Below are positions 36,774 to 49,709 of a DNA stretch of 64,000 nucleotides, piece after piece; position 1 is the first letter of the stretch; each line of letters opens with the position of its first letter. The notes beneath the pieces were generated by a model that worked only from the letters and a program-made list of their open reading frames with translations, was not told the origin of the DNA and searched no databases. The stretch covers positions 154,501 through 218,500 of the forward strand of contig JACVVK020000317.1 in the NCBI GenBank assembly GCA_018292915.2. The letters run 5' to 3'. A program made the translations under genes and the position numbers. This DNA is from Batillaria attramentaria (Eukaryota > Mollusca > Gastropoda > Batillariidae).

Positions 36774-39700
36774 GTGTGTGTGAATAGTTTAACACATTTT
36801 TTTCACACTGTTCTGAACACACCAAATAAAGTGTAAATCACTCATAATAAAGTAATTTGAATTGAACCAAACCCTACAATTGTTTTCACACACCTGGGGT
36901 TGCGACCGACGCTAGGGGAAGCTGATGACGGCCTGCGCTTTATGGCAATGTTCTCCTTTGTTTCCTGAAAATGATGCCAGACAAATAATAGACTGAAGTG
37001 TTTGGTACATAATCATGTCACTGAATGTGTTCATACCTACTAGTTAACAATCTCAAACATTTCAAATGAAAGGTGAAAATGTGTACGAAACAGTAATGCA
37101 TGTACCAGTATCCTCAGTGTCTTTGCCAAGTTTCACATTAATTTTTGCTATGTACAGTCGAACACGCATGTCGAATTCGCAGGGGAAATGGATTTTTGTT
37201 CGACTTATCCGAAGTTCGACTTATCTGTGGTGACGGACATGGTCGAATTTCGAAGAGAGCTTCGAGCTAAGGGAGTTGCACCCATCCACGTTCTGGAGTA
37301 CTTGTTTGACTTATCCATGGAAAAATTAGTCATACATGTACAAAGAACAAGTTTGGCCAGGAAAGATTTCTGCTTCGACTTATCTGAAGTTCAACTTAAG
37401 CATGTTTGACTTAAACGTATGCGTCTGTAATTACATGCATCATCAAACTTTCGCCGTTTGTAAAGGAGAATGCAACTCATGCGGCAAATGCAGATGGCAG
37501 TGAGCTCAACCCCTCCCATGGCTTGGACATTAAATTTCAACTAAAAACCAACCAATCAAAACGTTTAGTTGCATTTTATGCTACACACTTGTCAATTCTC
37601 AGAGCGTCTGTTTTACTCGGTGTCAACAATTACCTTTCGTGACTGCCTAATACTGCTAGTTTCAGTTCCTGCCGGTCTGTTTGCTTTGTTGGTAGCGCTG
37701 AGTGGACGGCGCTTACCGCTTGGTGGTCGATGGGTTGGTTCCTGAAACAAAAAAGAGAATAACTCAAACCAAAGTCAAAGAACACAAAACCAGCACCATT
37801 CGCTCAATGTAATGTCCATGCAGGATAAAGACCCTCTGGGACGATATCAAGATAACCGCTGCTTAAATTTTGTGCTCACCACTTTCGGAGTCTCGCTGAC
37901 AGTATTTTCCTTCGGACCCTCGTTGTCCGTGTCTGGTGAGGGTTCCTCAGAGAAAAATCCCATCCGAGACAAAGGTCGGTCTTCCTCCTCCGGCTCAAGC
38001 AAGCCGTCGCCTGACTCCACGCAACCTTGAAGACCACCCTGACTGGAACCGTGATGCTTACCCCCTGGCGGAGAAACCCTGTGCATCTCTGATACACTCT
38101 GGAAATCAACATGCATGCAGTGAATAAGCAAATATGATTTCTGTAGTATCGTGTACATGTACATTCTCTCTTAAAAGCCCTTGCAAAAACTGCAGTTTCA
38201 CTTAAAATCTTAAGATCACTAGAAGCCACTGGAAGCCACTTTTACGCAATCTACAGCGGTCTTGGGTCTATCGGGAAGGCTCCTTGAGGTGGCTCCTACA
38301 GGTGTGCAGTGGCATGTTTCTTTTAACCAGTCTTTTTTTTTTCTTTTTTCTTTTTTCTGCCCCAACTCTTTGCCAGGTCCAGTGGTGGTCCTCCCAGGTA
38401 ATGGGTGGATCCCACAGAGGGCTCGGAAGTGGGGCAATTTTTATTTTGCATGATGATGGAGATAAGGATGATGGTAAGATGATGCTATGGAGGTTCGTGT
38501 GGTTTGGGACTGCGGGACAGGGCCGCATTCCACGCTTCCTGTCATAAATATCCCGGCATTAACCAGGCCCGGGAACTATGGCACCTGCGGTGCCGGCCGT
38601 GTAATCATCCACATCATAAGACGTGTCATACCAAGGGAAGCACCCCCAAAGTCGCACCCGTGAAGTGGGTGTATCTCAACTGTGTGGCAACAACCTCCCC
38701 ATTGGGCCCGTAGCACACCCGCTCTGGGTAGGAGCCGACCTAGGTAGAAAAAATCCCGCTTGCCTCGGCTGGGATTCGAACCCGGGTCTCCCGGTCCATG
38801 GTCCGAAGTGCTAACCACTACACTACGGGGGCCGGTCTTTTAACCAGTCTTGGCATGGGGTGGTCGAGCTCAGGCTCTGAAGACTTACAGATATTATGCA
38901 AATCAATTGCTTGAGTCTTGTTCATGCTCAAACTGTTTTTCTGTATTTTCTCCAGAGCAACAAAATAAGTTTCTTTAAACCAAATCAACTGCTTATCAGT
39001 GGTTTTTGTTTAGTTGACAATTTTAGCACATTTCGGTTTTTTTTTCCCTGGATAAGTTCTGATATGAAGGACTTAAGTTAAAAATTATTTTCTGTCTGCT
39101 ACTTCCTTTCTCGCTTTTAGGAATGTCGGCCGACTCACAAGTTTGGGGGACCTTGGTCCGTGTGCTGCGGACTTTGGGCGAGATGAGGAACCCTCTAAGA
39201 ATGATGGTGTCTGTCTCTCTCTTTGTTTCAGCAGTGGGGCTTCTAGAATTTTCTTGACCACATTCTCTCGAGGTTTGTCTGCATCAAACTCAAAAGTTTT
39301 GGTTGTCACGGTGATGATATTTTCCTTCTCCTCCGTGTCTGACCCATCACCATTTGGCCGTCGATGCCGACCGATGTTGTAGTAGTTTTTCTCACCTGAT
39401 GAACGGAAGTATTGGAAATGAAGCTCACAAGCAAATGTATCCAAAAGATCTAGTAACCAGGGGCTATCTTTTTATTTTATTTTTATTATTTTTTAACAAA
39501 GAAACTTAACTAGGCCCATCTTCTAAAACACACACGCACAAACACACACAAAGTCAAGAGTAATATGAGTGGTATGTAGCATTGTATCACTTATAGCCTG
39601 CACAGCGACAGCATCTCATAGGACGACAATAAACCAACAGAAAGCTTTATGCAACACAAATATTGAGGGGTCACCTGATATTGTGGTCTCGTGTTGTCTT

Positions 39701-42700
39701 TAAGATAGGCTTTATCAAGCGCACGGGCGCAGTCACAAACGCAACTGTTCCAAAACAGAAGTCTCCCTATATAAAACCAAGTAATGGTGGCAATAGCACC
39801 TTTAATTATTACCATAATGAGGAATGCAAACAGTCACTTACCGGCAGACATTAATACCGCTGAAGGACTTCTAGAACAATTGGTGGCACTGTCGTCCTCT
39901 CCCTCGCTCCCAAGGTCAAGGTCAACTTCTCTCTCAGGGTCATCGTCATCGTCATCCATCCCACCAACCATAGTGACAATGTCCTTCTCCTTAAGCGGCC
40001 GAGGTCGTCTCCGCTTCTTTATCCTGCTCCCCGTCACCGAGGACGAGCCATCGCTATCGTCATCATAACAGACGGTGACGGTTGCTGCTGCTGAAGGCAG
40101 CTGTGTTCCACGAGAGCTTTGGTGAGTGACCTTTGTTGCTGTCACTTCAAGGTCAGTATCTCCAGTCCGTTGCTGTGACAATGGGCCCGGCCTGCCCTCC
40201 CCTCTACTCATTGCATCTTCTCTGGACTGGTTTATGAAAGACTTTTTGGATGAAGTTATATCCGCAACTTTACGGCCCAGATTGCGTGGAGTGATATCAA
40301 CGGTGACATTGCGATCTTCGCGGATGTGCACACCAACGCGGTGATGGGGAGGAGGCCTGGTCTCGAGTTTACCGGTTTTGTCAGTTGGAGGGTGTGGCTT
40401 CATCAGCTTCTGTGCTGGTTTGTCGTCTCGCATCAGGAAAAGAGGATGAGTCCTGTTCCTCTGCTCGTGTTTGGTCGGTCCTAGATACTCTACACCAGGG
40501 GGCAGCGACATCTCCGTCATTCTACCAGTGGGGTGTTTATCTGGAGATTCTGTGGGGTCGCTCTCACTTTCAATCAAGCTGCTGTCATCAAAACTTTCTC
40601 CTAGACCACTCAAACGTGTATCGCTTTCTCTCATGAAAGTGCTGTGTTCACCTTCGTCAGACGGGTGCAAAGTGTCACTCACAGCTGACATGCCATCTTC
40701 AGCGGGGGAGATTTTAACTGCATCAGCAAAGAGGTGGGCATTGGTGACTGGAGACTCGAAACCTGTTTCACTGCCAATCCGCATTGCGTCATTATTGCTA
40801 AGACTGCTTTCTTTTGCATCACCTGTGAAGTCCACAGATGTGTTCACTTTAGTGTGAGTCTCTTCAAATTCTGTGCTGCCTTGGAATTCATGTCCTGCCA
40901 GGATGCCACTGGATGTATCTGCCTGAAGCAGCTTGATCTTTTCAGCCTCTTTCTCCTTCTGGATTTGTACGTACTTGTCTGCTTCTTCCAGCAGTCTGCA
41001 ATAGAGAGAGAGAACTTAAACTCAAACTTGAAGTTGAGGGGGGGGGGGGGGGGAGAGAGAGAGAGAGAGAGAGAGACAGAGACATTATAAGCCAACACTC
41101 CTTGTGTCATATCTCATGTGTTTATTTGTTTACTTGTCAGTGAAGCCGAAGACAAATTTCCTTTTATGGCCAATTAAGCTATCCGTGCGTGTATTCCAAA
41201 ATATGCAGTAATTGCAACACGTCTTGGTCTCTCTCTCCACCAGCACAAAGTACAGAAGTCATAGTACCAGACTAGTTGGGCTGGCCCCTTGGTGGGGTCA
41301 GCTGTGTTAACACAAGCCAGGAACCACTGCTAAATGTGTATGGGAGAATACAGGACTGCATTCGGCAAGCCTGCCACTTTGCTTTGCCATGCACTGGCAA
41401 GACACTGTATGTCCATAATGTCATTTTATGGAGACAGGGCTGAAACAGTGAAAGAGAATGGCGTAATGGTCTTATTCCTCAAATGACGTCAATGGACTTA
41501 CTGCTTTCTTTCCATGTTTCACTCATATCAAACTACATGTGTTTCCCTCGTTGTAGTGTCTGGCAAAAGTTTGCAAGACCATGCCAATTGTTGTTCTCAA
41601 TATACAGCGGGACACGATTGGCTAAATTCTAGAGGCTCAACCCTTTTGATTGACAGGAGGGTCCATTACAATAGATAACATACCTGCCAGTATCAGGTTC
41701 ATCTGCAATGTCTACGTCCGCACTGGGCAGTGAGAGAGACAGATGAAGACCCTCTGTTGGCAGACAGCTGCAAGAAACACAGAACAATCAGAAAACAAAA
41801 ATTCTTCTCAGATTCAAAATAAACATCAAAACTAAGGCACTGCAGACTCAGGGTGACCCACATACCACTAAACTGATTTTAAAAAGGACAAGACAAGGCA
41901 GGGCAAGACATAGCAAGACAAGACAAGGCAAGGCAAGGCAAGACAATTTTAAGGCAAGGCAAGGAAAGACAAGGCAAGACAATGGTTGTAAGAAATTGAA
42001 AAAAGCACCCTGAACTGAAATCTGATGATCATGTAGCTCAAAGTTTACCTTTCTTCTTCAATTGGCTGAATCTTTTCTGCAGGTTCTGGAGAGGTGTTGG
42101 GTGCAGGTGGACATGGTTCACTTTCATTGTCAGCATGGCCGAGACCACTAGGCACTGGAAAAGAGAAAACTACCAATTACACAATGTCCTCATCCCATAA
42201 CAGATAATAAGCATACAGCCCTGTATTTGCTGTTTTTTCCCACACAACTTGCAGTTTGGCACATAGCCTACATGGTGCTTATGTGCTTGTATGTATATTA
42301 GTTGGTTTCTATTATTCTGCACTTGTTTCTTCGTGTGTAACGTTTGTTCTTATGTGCTTGTTTTATGCTGCCTGAGTGTCGTCCACTATGCCTGCTTTGG
42401 TTTCTGTCATTATGTACGGAACTTAGAGCCTGATGTGTATGCGTATAAGCGCCCTCTAAGTCTCCCATATTATTAGCATGCACACGCACTCAACTCACTC
42501 GCATGCGCATGCACGCACTCACTCACACACGCATACACCCAGACATAAACATCAATGCACACACAGACAAGTACATACAAGCTCTACATGCAACCTCACA
42601 CACATGCACACACACACACACACACCTGCATTGCCCACTGGCTGCCCATCCTGCCCACTGGGCATACTGAGTCCAGCTGGAGGCCCTGCCCACCCAATGA

Positions 42701-45049
42701 CTTCCCCAGGTAAAGACTGGGGTGATGTGTCTAGTGCATATCTGTCCGCTGGGTCGAAACGCTGACCTTTCACTGAAAATGCAGAAATCGCATACCGTAC
42801 ATCAGCAAGAAAACAGTGAAGCTCCGCCTACTGACGCCATGTCAACCAATCAGTGACACGCATTTCATTTACATCTTCATGTGTTACCTGTTTCCCATCG
42901 GCTTGAAACGGTGAAGAAGCTTATGGCTACCAACACCATGTCAACCAATCAGTGACAGGTATTTCATTTACATCTTCATTAAAATTAATTTTTTTTGCAC
43001 AACTAGAAATCGTTATTAGCATGATGTTACTGTGACTTATCCTTACTTAGCCAACATATGTACTTTTATTAGTTTATCATAACAAGGAAAAAAACAACAA
43101 CAAGTGTCAGTGATGACATGATGCTATCAATTTCAAGCCACTTACTGAACTGGCCCTTCGTGGCACGTGATTGTTATGTGTTCATGTCCAGTGTCTGGAC
43201 GAATGCATGTGATTCAAGTGAGCGTACATTTTGGGTTTAGCTTGCGGCGCGTTGAGATGAATATTTGTTTGGATTTTTCACATATATTAATGTGATTATC
43301 ATTCTTATTATTATAATAAACAAGTAAAACATAAACATTGTGTGTGTCTGCCACCATTAACAGGTTACTATAGTTCTTTCTCACCACCAAGAACCGTCTG
43401 ATTTTTGCCAGCAAGACCCAGCGCATCCTTTGCTGACTGTGGCCGCGACTTCTTTGCCAGTGGTGGCCTGGTGCATGATGCGACTTTGGCGCTGGATGGA
43501 CGTGTAGGTCGCGTGCCACCACCTGCTGCCTGGCGGACTACTTCCGCAACGGGAATGGATGTCTCGCCTTCTGAACCCCTGTGTGACAATGAATGAGTGA
43601 TTCACTTTCAGAAAAGTTGTATTACTGCTCAGGTCAGCAAGTACTGAGTTAGGAACACAGCACAGCTTTCAGGAGCACACCAAGAATCCAAGTACGTCAA
43701 CCAAGATTCAGACACAAAATTCAATCACCGTGTTGGCTCACCTGCATAAAATTACACTCTGTACAAATGTATAATAATAATAATAATAATAATAATGAGC
43801 ATTTGTATAGGCGCTTTACCCAATTTCATGAATCGGCTCAAAGCGCCGCGAACTAAACCAAACACGCATGCTCACGTGACTCACACGCATTCTCTCACAC
43901 ACTGGACACAACCACATTACAATCACGTGGTGCGAAGGGTCAGCTCAGCTATTTAAATTTTGGAATTTAGAATTGCATTTATTTTTCAAATTTGGTGGGC
44001 TGAACATTTCCAAAGCAGAGGAGGAGAAAGCTGGAGTACCCGGAGAGAACCCCCGACGACTGGCCCGAATGAACAGTGCCACATACGAGAAGGAAAAATT
44101 CTTTGCCCCGAGTGGGACTCAAACCCCTGACCTCTTGCATTGGTGACAAGTCTCTTAACCACTAGACCACCGACCGCCCCGTATGTATCTGGAACATTAG
44201 TCAGATGACTTGGTTTTGTCTAAATGAGATTAAAAGGAGGCCAATTGTGGCGATCAAAATCATTCGCCTGTAATGGCAGTCTTCTTGACCTGTCTGGAAT
44301 ATGTCCCGTTTACACTCCACCATGCAGTTATGCCACCTCGCTCATCGCGTCCAAGAGATAAGGTCAATTACTGCGAGGGAGATTCCATTGTTGTTTTCCC
44401 TGCAGCACGCTGCAGATATCCGTATTTCAATAACAGACCGCTCATTTTATGTGTTTTCCAGGACAAATATGGCTACTCCATAATGGTAGGCATGCCTGTA
44501 TTTATAAACAATACAGATGCTGGGCCTGGTGATTGCAAAAAGCTTAACCTTCATGCATTGGGACGCGAGGCGGCTCGCGTCACTCTCAACAGCTGTAGGC
44601 ACCGAGCCGCGAACCGATTCGCGTCCCCCTAAACAGCCAGCAGCTGCATGCGCGTCAGCAGGGAAGTAGGTCACTGGCCAAGCTCGCGATGTCAAAGAGT
44701 TAATTACCATGCTGCTTTTTGGTAAGACACTGTAGACAGTGGTGGTTCCGCATGAAGATCAGACAAAGTGCCAGCGGTACCCCTTGAACCAGTTGGAGGA
44801 GCTGAAGGTGGTTTCTTGTGAACGGCACGAAAATTCCGCCCATCTGTCAGTGCAATGTTGTACACCCTGGCCTTGACTTGGTCGAGCTTTGCCAGAGATA
44901 CACTCGCTGGCTTGAACCAGTCCTAGAAAGAGCAAATACATTTTTACTCAGTTACCAAATCCCGAAAACTATGCTCATGAACGTTTTCATTATCTAATTA
45001 ATCCTTTGCACTGTGAAAACAAATGAATTATAAAATACACGATCAATTG

Positions 45050-45080
<31 letters not shown>

Positions 45081-45260
45081 AAAAATAAAAATCGTTTTGA
45101 ACCGGCCGCGGTGCACGGTTACATATCGAATCTTTGAATCGGGTTCGGAAAGAGCTACGGCTATCTTTACCTTCTTCGCGATTGCTCGAATCTCGTCACA
45201 CTGTTGGACCAGTTCATCGTCGATGTAAAATCCCTCAGCCGTGTAATACCCGTTGTCCAT
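34225..45260 (-). CDS. Unrecognised 17-exon protein with charged helical C-terminus
   Basis: Exons in transcript order: 45260-45171, 44922-44708, 43578-43385, 42772-42626, 42154-42049, 41767-41684, 40995-39842, 39395-39139, 38098-37880, 37741-37634, 36964-36894, 36633-36524, 36031-35913, 35769-35678, 35417-35343, 35097-35027, 34373-34225. All are GT-AG and every phase closes, giving 1,086 aa. The start MDNGYYTAEGFYIDDE has good context and no in-frame ATG upstream. Residues 60-960 are mostly low-complexity, rich in S/P/E/K, with a basic cluster (IKKRRRPRP) and an acidic run in the 1.15-kb exon 7. The part that looks folded and conserved is about 955-1086: CREIQGRLACYGIDVKAETL, LPRSYSAG, WLPEEHRKLKIAEKKLA, then a lysine-rich coiled-coil-like tail. 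I do not recognise the family. Divergence from TTC16 hints at a ciliary or cytoskeletal role (inference). Confidence 0.78.
36230..36400 (+). repeat. Retroelement 3' tail (AATTG-type)
   Basis: TCTTAAACAGACAATAAAGT, ATTCTGAATTGAATTGAACC is a LINE-like 3' terminus lying in intron 12 of the 17-exon gene. A weaker relative lies at 36820-36870. Confidence 0.4.
37153..37429. mobile_element. Short pogo-like MITE (277 bp)
   Basis: It starts TACAGTCGAACACGCATGTC and ends ACGTATGCGTCTGTA, with imperfect inverted ends and TA boundaries. Internal copies of GTTCGACTTATCCGAA are arranged in both orientations, as in pogo/Tigger-type termini. It lies in intron 10 of the 17-exon gene. Confidence 0.55.
38319..38851 (-). 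mobile_element. SINE family A, full length with 16-bp TSD
   Basis: The element is 38335-38835 on the minus strand, with a complete tRNA-like head (CCCCCGTAGTGTAGTGGTTA, B box GGTTCGAATCC) and an A/T-rich 3' end. It is flanked by perfect 16-bp direct repeats TCTTTTAACCAGTCTT at 38319-38334 and 38836-38851. This is the best-defined copy of the family, in intron 8 of the 17-exon gene. Confidence 0.93.
41885..41987. repeat. Pentamer-type (AAGGC/AAGAC)n repeat
   Basis: Imperfect repeats of CAAGG, CAAGA and GCAAG in intron 5 of the 17-exon gene. Confidence 0.8.
43167..43258 (+). mobile_element. SINE family C, 3' fragment
   Basis: GTGATTGTTATGTGTTCATG, CATGTGATTCAAGTGAGCGT and TTGCGGCGCGTTGAG match the distal body of family C. 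Head and tail are missing. Confidence 0.5.
43770..44180 (-). mobile_element. SINE family C, near full length
   Basis: Reverse copy running from the (ATA)n tail at 43770-43798 to the head GGGGCGGTCGGTGGTCTAGT ending at 44180. A box TGGTCTAGTGG and B box GGTTTGAGTCC are present. It lies in intron 2 of the 17-exon gene. Confidence 0.85.
44544..44703. mobile_element. Possible TTAA-bounded element at a splice donor
   Basis: TTAA at 44544-44547 begins TTAACCTTCATGCATTGGGA. TTAA at 44700-44703, read inward, begins TTAACTCTTTGACATCGCGA. The ends are only weakly alike, but the second resembles piggyBac termini. The right TTAA sits at intron positions +4 to +7 of the exon 2 donor (GTAATTAA). Confidence 0.3.
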
Positions 45261-46158
45261 CGTTCTGAAATTCTTTCCCACACTCACGACGACGCCATGA
45301 TAGTTTACATGAACAACGCGGGGTGGTTCCTTACGCCGATGTTGGTTGGTCAAATCTCCCAACTTGCTGGAACATCAGCCAATCAAGAGAGAGCTTTTGT
45401 ATTGAGTAGGCAAAAACCGGAAGCAAAAACTACGCAGACGCTCCTTGCCATGGAAATGTGTCAACAACATGGCGGCTAGCGCGGTTCCTTGCTGTGCTGT
45501 TGACACTGGATAGCGTGTGAGTTTTCTGTGAACTGAGGTTTTCATGTTATCAGGCAGTTATTGTTTAAGGAAGCTAAAGCAAATGTCGTGTTCTGCATGG
45601 CTGTGTTTTGAACACACAACTTAGAAGAAGCTAGAAACTCGCATATGTTTGAGATTATGGAAGTTTTCGAACTTCGAAAATTTCATAGCCGGTTATTTTT
45701 GTCATATTCAGCACGTCAGTGTCAATCTTTGATAATGCAGAAAATACCAACGGCGCTCTTATAAAACTAACATACATTTGCGGACACGTTTATGTTATGA
45801 AAAGAGGTTACAGCACTTCTCTAGTCTTTTAAAACTTGAAAAGCATTGCACAGCCATATGAAGACTTTTAAGACTTCGGTCCCGGAAAATGTGAACATGT
45901 TCATCAAAGTAAAAAACAATTATTTGCTGGCAGAATTACCATCCTTTTAGCCACAGCCACTTTACCTTCTTCTTCCTTTGAGCAGCCGCCATCAAACGGT
46001 TTATGATTCTGCTACTTTGTGGGTTTGCGCTAGAGTAGGTCGGCCAGGAAAAAAACAAAACAAAAACCCTCACAAAAAACAGACAAACAAACAAAAAACG
46101 TGAAGAGTTGATGGAGGCAGTACACCCTAGCCACGAATGTGTCAAGGGTGCAGGATTC
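45261..46158. promoter_or_regulatory. Divergent upstream region of the 17-exon gene and TTC16
   Basis: The start codons of the two genes face away from each other (45260 on minus, 46904 on plus), separated by about 1.64 kb, of which 0.53 kb is a SINE. The left part is comparatively GC-rich. TTC16 probably has a non-coding first exon; a plausible acceptor precedes GAATCTCAGATTGTTC at 46814. Confidence 0.45.
45444..45457. promoter_or_regulatory. RFX X-box-like site
   Basis: CTTGCCATGGAAAT matches the palindromic X-box consensus GTTRCCATGGNAAC at all but the two outer positions. It is 184 bp upstream of the 17-exon gene's ATG, the distance typical of ciliary gene X-boxes. Binding is inferred from motif only. 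Confidence 0.4.
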
Positions 46159-46657
46159 ACCGGCCCCCGTAATGTAGTGGCTAGCACTTTGGACAATGGA
46201 CTGGGAGACCTGGGTTCAAATCCCAGCCAAGGCAAGCGGGATTTTTTCTACCCAGGTCGGCTCCTACCCAGAGCGGGTGTGCTATGGGCCCAGTGGGGAG
46301 GCTGTTGCCACACAGCCGAGCTTCACCCACTTCATGGGTGCGACTTTGGGGGGGGGGGGGGTGTTTCCCTAATTGGTTTGACACGCCTCATGATGTGATG
46401 ATTACACGGCCGGCACTGCAGGTGCCATACTTCCTGGGCCTGGTTAATGCCGGGATATTTATGACAGGAAGTGTGGAATGCGGCCCTGTCCCGCAGTCCA
46501 AAACCACACAGACCTCCATAGCATCATTTTACCATCATCCTCATCTCCATCATCATGCATAATAAAAATTGCCCCAACTTCCGAGCCCTCCGTGGATTCC
46601 ACCCATTACCAGGGAGGAACACCACTGGAGCCGGCAAAGAGTTGTGGCAGCAAACCC

Positions 46658-46688
<31 letters not shown>

Positions 46689-46700
46689 AGTGCAGGATTC
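46148..46700 (+). mobile_element. SINE family A, full length with 11-bp TSD
   Basis: The element spans 46159-46689, from the head CGGCCCCCGTAATGTAGTGG through the complete body to a C-run/A-run tail. Flanking direct repeats are GTGCAGGATTC at 46148-46158 and 46690-46700. It inserted between the two divergent genes. Confidence 0.9.
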
Positions 46701-46903
46701 TAGGGTCTCGGCTGGGAGTGTATACCAGTCCCGCAGGGTTCTGGGTTAACTGGGGACATAGTACAGGTACTGATTGTGAACTGTACTTTTCAACATTTTT
46801 TCTTCTCTCACAGGAATCTCAGATTGTTCATAAGAATGGCGGAAAATCGTCTTGATACATGAAGTCAACCACCAGGTAGGAAGTCTGCTGAGTCTACAGA
46901 ATC

Positions 46904-47146
46904 ATGGCCACCATGTCTGAAAAGTCGGTCGGCTCCCTCGACCGAGAATCTCGAGATGGACAGGATTCGTCGAGAGAGGTCACGCTTGGTTCAACTGGCG
47001 AGAGACCACACATGAATACCCAGCGTTCACTGACCCGTGACACGCTGGAGACATCCGGAGACAGCTTTGCTCTGGCTGATACAAGTGGTACGAACATTTT
47101 TTTGGGGGGGTGGGGTTCATCCAGTCCAATCATCTGTGGATAACGA

Positions 47147-47209
<63 letters not shown>

Positions 47210-47933
47210 AGTGGTGGTAATGACTTCTGTGACGATTGCCAGAGATCGTAGCCTGAAGTCCTGCGTGGTGCACAAAATTGTTCACCTCTAGTATGTCAGT
47301 GTGGCCTCGTTCCTTCAGACTGATCATCAGGGGTTTTCCCTGGGTACTCTTGCTTCCTTCCCCTGTGCTTTGGAAATGTCCTGCCTGCAAAAATTAAAAA
47401 TAAATGCAATATCAAATTTGAAAACTTGAATAACTGAGCTGACCCTTCACTACAAGTGATTGTAATGTGTGCTTGTATGTGTCTGGTGTGTGAGAGAATG
47501 CACATGATTCATGTGAGTGTGTGTTGGGTTCAGTTTGCGATGCTTTGAGCCAAACAGCTGGGTAAAGTGCCCGTCCTATCCACGTTATCATCATTATTCA
47601 TTATTTATGTGTTTACCAGGTGACAACCCATTCATGCTTGAAGTGACAGAATACCACCAGGACCCAAAGCTCGTGAACATTCACCAGTTTTTTCCTGCCC
47701 TGGATAAGAACTACAACCGTGCTGTCTCGGGACGCTTGGGAGAAGAGCGGCGTCAGGTATGCGTGTACTTTATTTTCAAATCCATACCTCAAAATAACAA
47801 GAACAACAACTAAAACAAACAAACAAACAAACAAACAAACAAACAAAACCCCCACAAAAAACCAATAATAGAAACAAACAAAACAAAACATCAAAACACA
47901 CTCGCATACACGCACACACAGACACACACACAG

Positions 47934-47965
<32 letters not shown>

Positions 47966-48238
47966 ACACGCTACGATGCATTCACACAGTCTGATTTGCA
48001 TTTGGGTGCAAGCTTTTTCGCATACATCAGGCTTTTTTTTTTTTCACCCACTGTATCGCGAGTGTATGTAAGACAGCTTTCATTGTGTAACAACTACTCT
48101 GAAATAAACATTGTCATCATCGTCATCATCATCATTATCATTGTAATGATCATCTTTATTACAATCATCATCATCTCTCTCTGGGTCTCTCTGTCTCTGC
48201 CTATGTGCCTGTCTCACTCGCGCGCCGCACGCGCACAC

Positions 48239-48292
<54 letters not shown>

Positions 48293-48364
48293 CTTAAAAT
48301 GAAGGTGAAGCACTGCATACAAAAAGCCAGGTTAGATATATCTCAGCTTCACCTTCATTTTAAG

Positions 48365-48403
<39 letters not shown>

Positions 48404-49598
48404 GAAGGTGAAGCTGAGATATATCTAACCTGGCTTTTTGTATGCATTGTCAGCTGATCTGGTTTTCATTTCAAACCATGTTATGTATGTGCTACTTTTC
48501 TTCTTTCAATCGCTTTTTCAGAGTCTAAGAGCAATTGCCGAAGAAGACTCACAATCGGTTACAACAGTGGAAGGATCCCTCATCACCCGAGATGAGGTGG
48601 AGGGCCAGAGCGCTCGAGAATCCCTGGGGAGGGGGGACGGGGAGGGGCTGAAACGCAGTCCAGAGGGAGAAGAGACCACCAGGAAAGATAGAACTACCAG
48701 CAGCGGAGATGCAGAAGATGGACGGAGTGCTCACGGAGAGGAGGCGGAGAAGCTGAGTATCACTATGAATGGAGATGGGAGCACTACCGAGCCGAGCCTC
48801 AGTGTGGCTGATGGAGAAAGCAGGGCCAGCAACTCCGGAGGACGGCAGTACCAAAGTGCTGGGGAATCTGATGGAGAAGCCTTGCTCAAAGATCCCAAGG
48901 TGAGCAGATTGTTTGTTGTTTTTTTGTTTTGTTTTTTCTTTCCAAGTTACATTAGTGATACATGTGATGTGTAGTAAATGTTCTGACTTTTCAAGATGAA
49001 TGTTTCAGATGATAACTCCAGTTGGATTGTGTATAGGATTTAAATGTTCCAATAGGTAATTTGAAAAAAATGTTACATGTTTGTATATGTGTGTGGGTGT
49101 CTGTGTAAAAAGCTGAAGAGTTGCATGGAGTTTGTGTGAAAGATGTGTATAGTTATGTAGGATGCGTAGCATGAACTGTTTCGAAGGTGTATTTTTCTAA
49201 CCCGGTGCACATGTGACTGTATGTTTGAAGGCCAGATCCACATACCTACACCCCCCCCCACTTCCCCCCTCCCCTGCCTCCCTCCTCCCCTCCCTCAAAA
49301 CAAGAAGAAGAACAAGAAGAAGAACAACAACAAACGCCTTCCCTCCTCTGAAAAATATAAACACAACAACAAGAACAACAACTAAAACAAACAAACAAAA
49401 CCCCACAAAAAAACAATAATAGAAACAAACAAAACATCAAAACACACGCACGCACACACACGCACGCACGCACGCACACACACACACACACACACACGCA
49501 CGCACGCACGCACGCACGCGCGCGCACGCACGCACGCACGCACGCGCACACGCACACACGCACACACACACACACACACACGCGCGCACGCACACACA

Positions 49599-49643
<45 letters not shown>

Positions 49644-49648
49644 GCACG

Positions 49649-49709
<61 letters not shown>
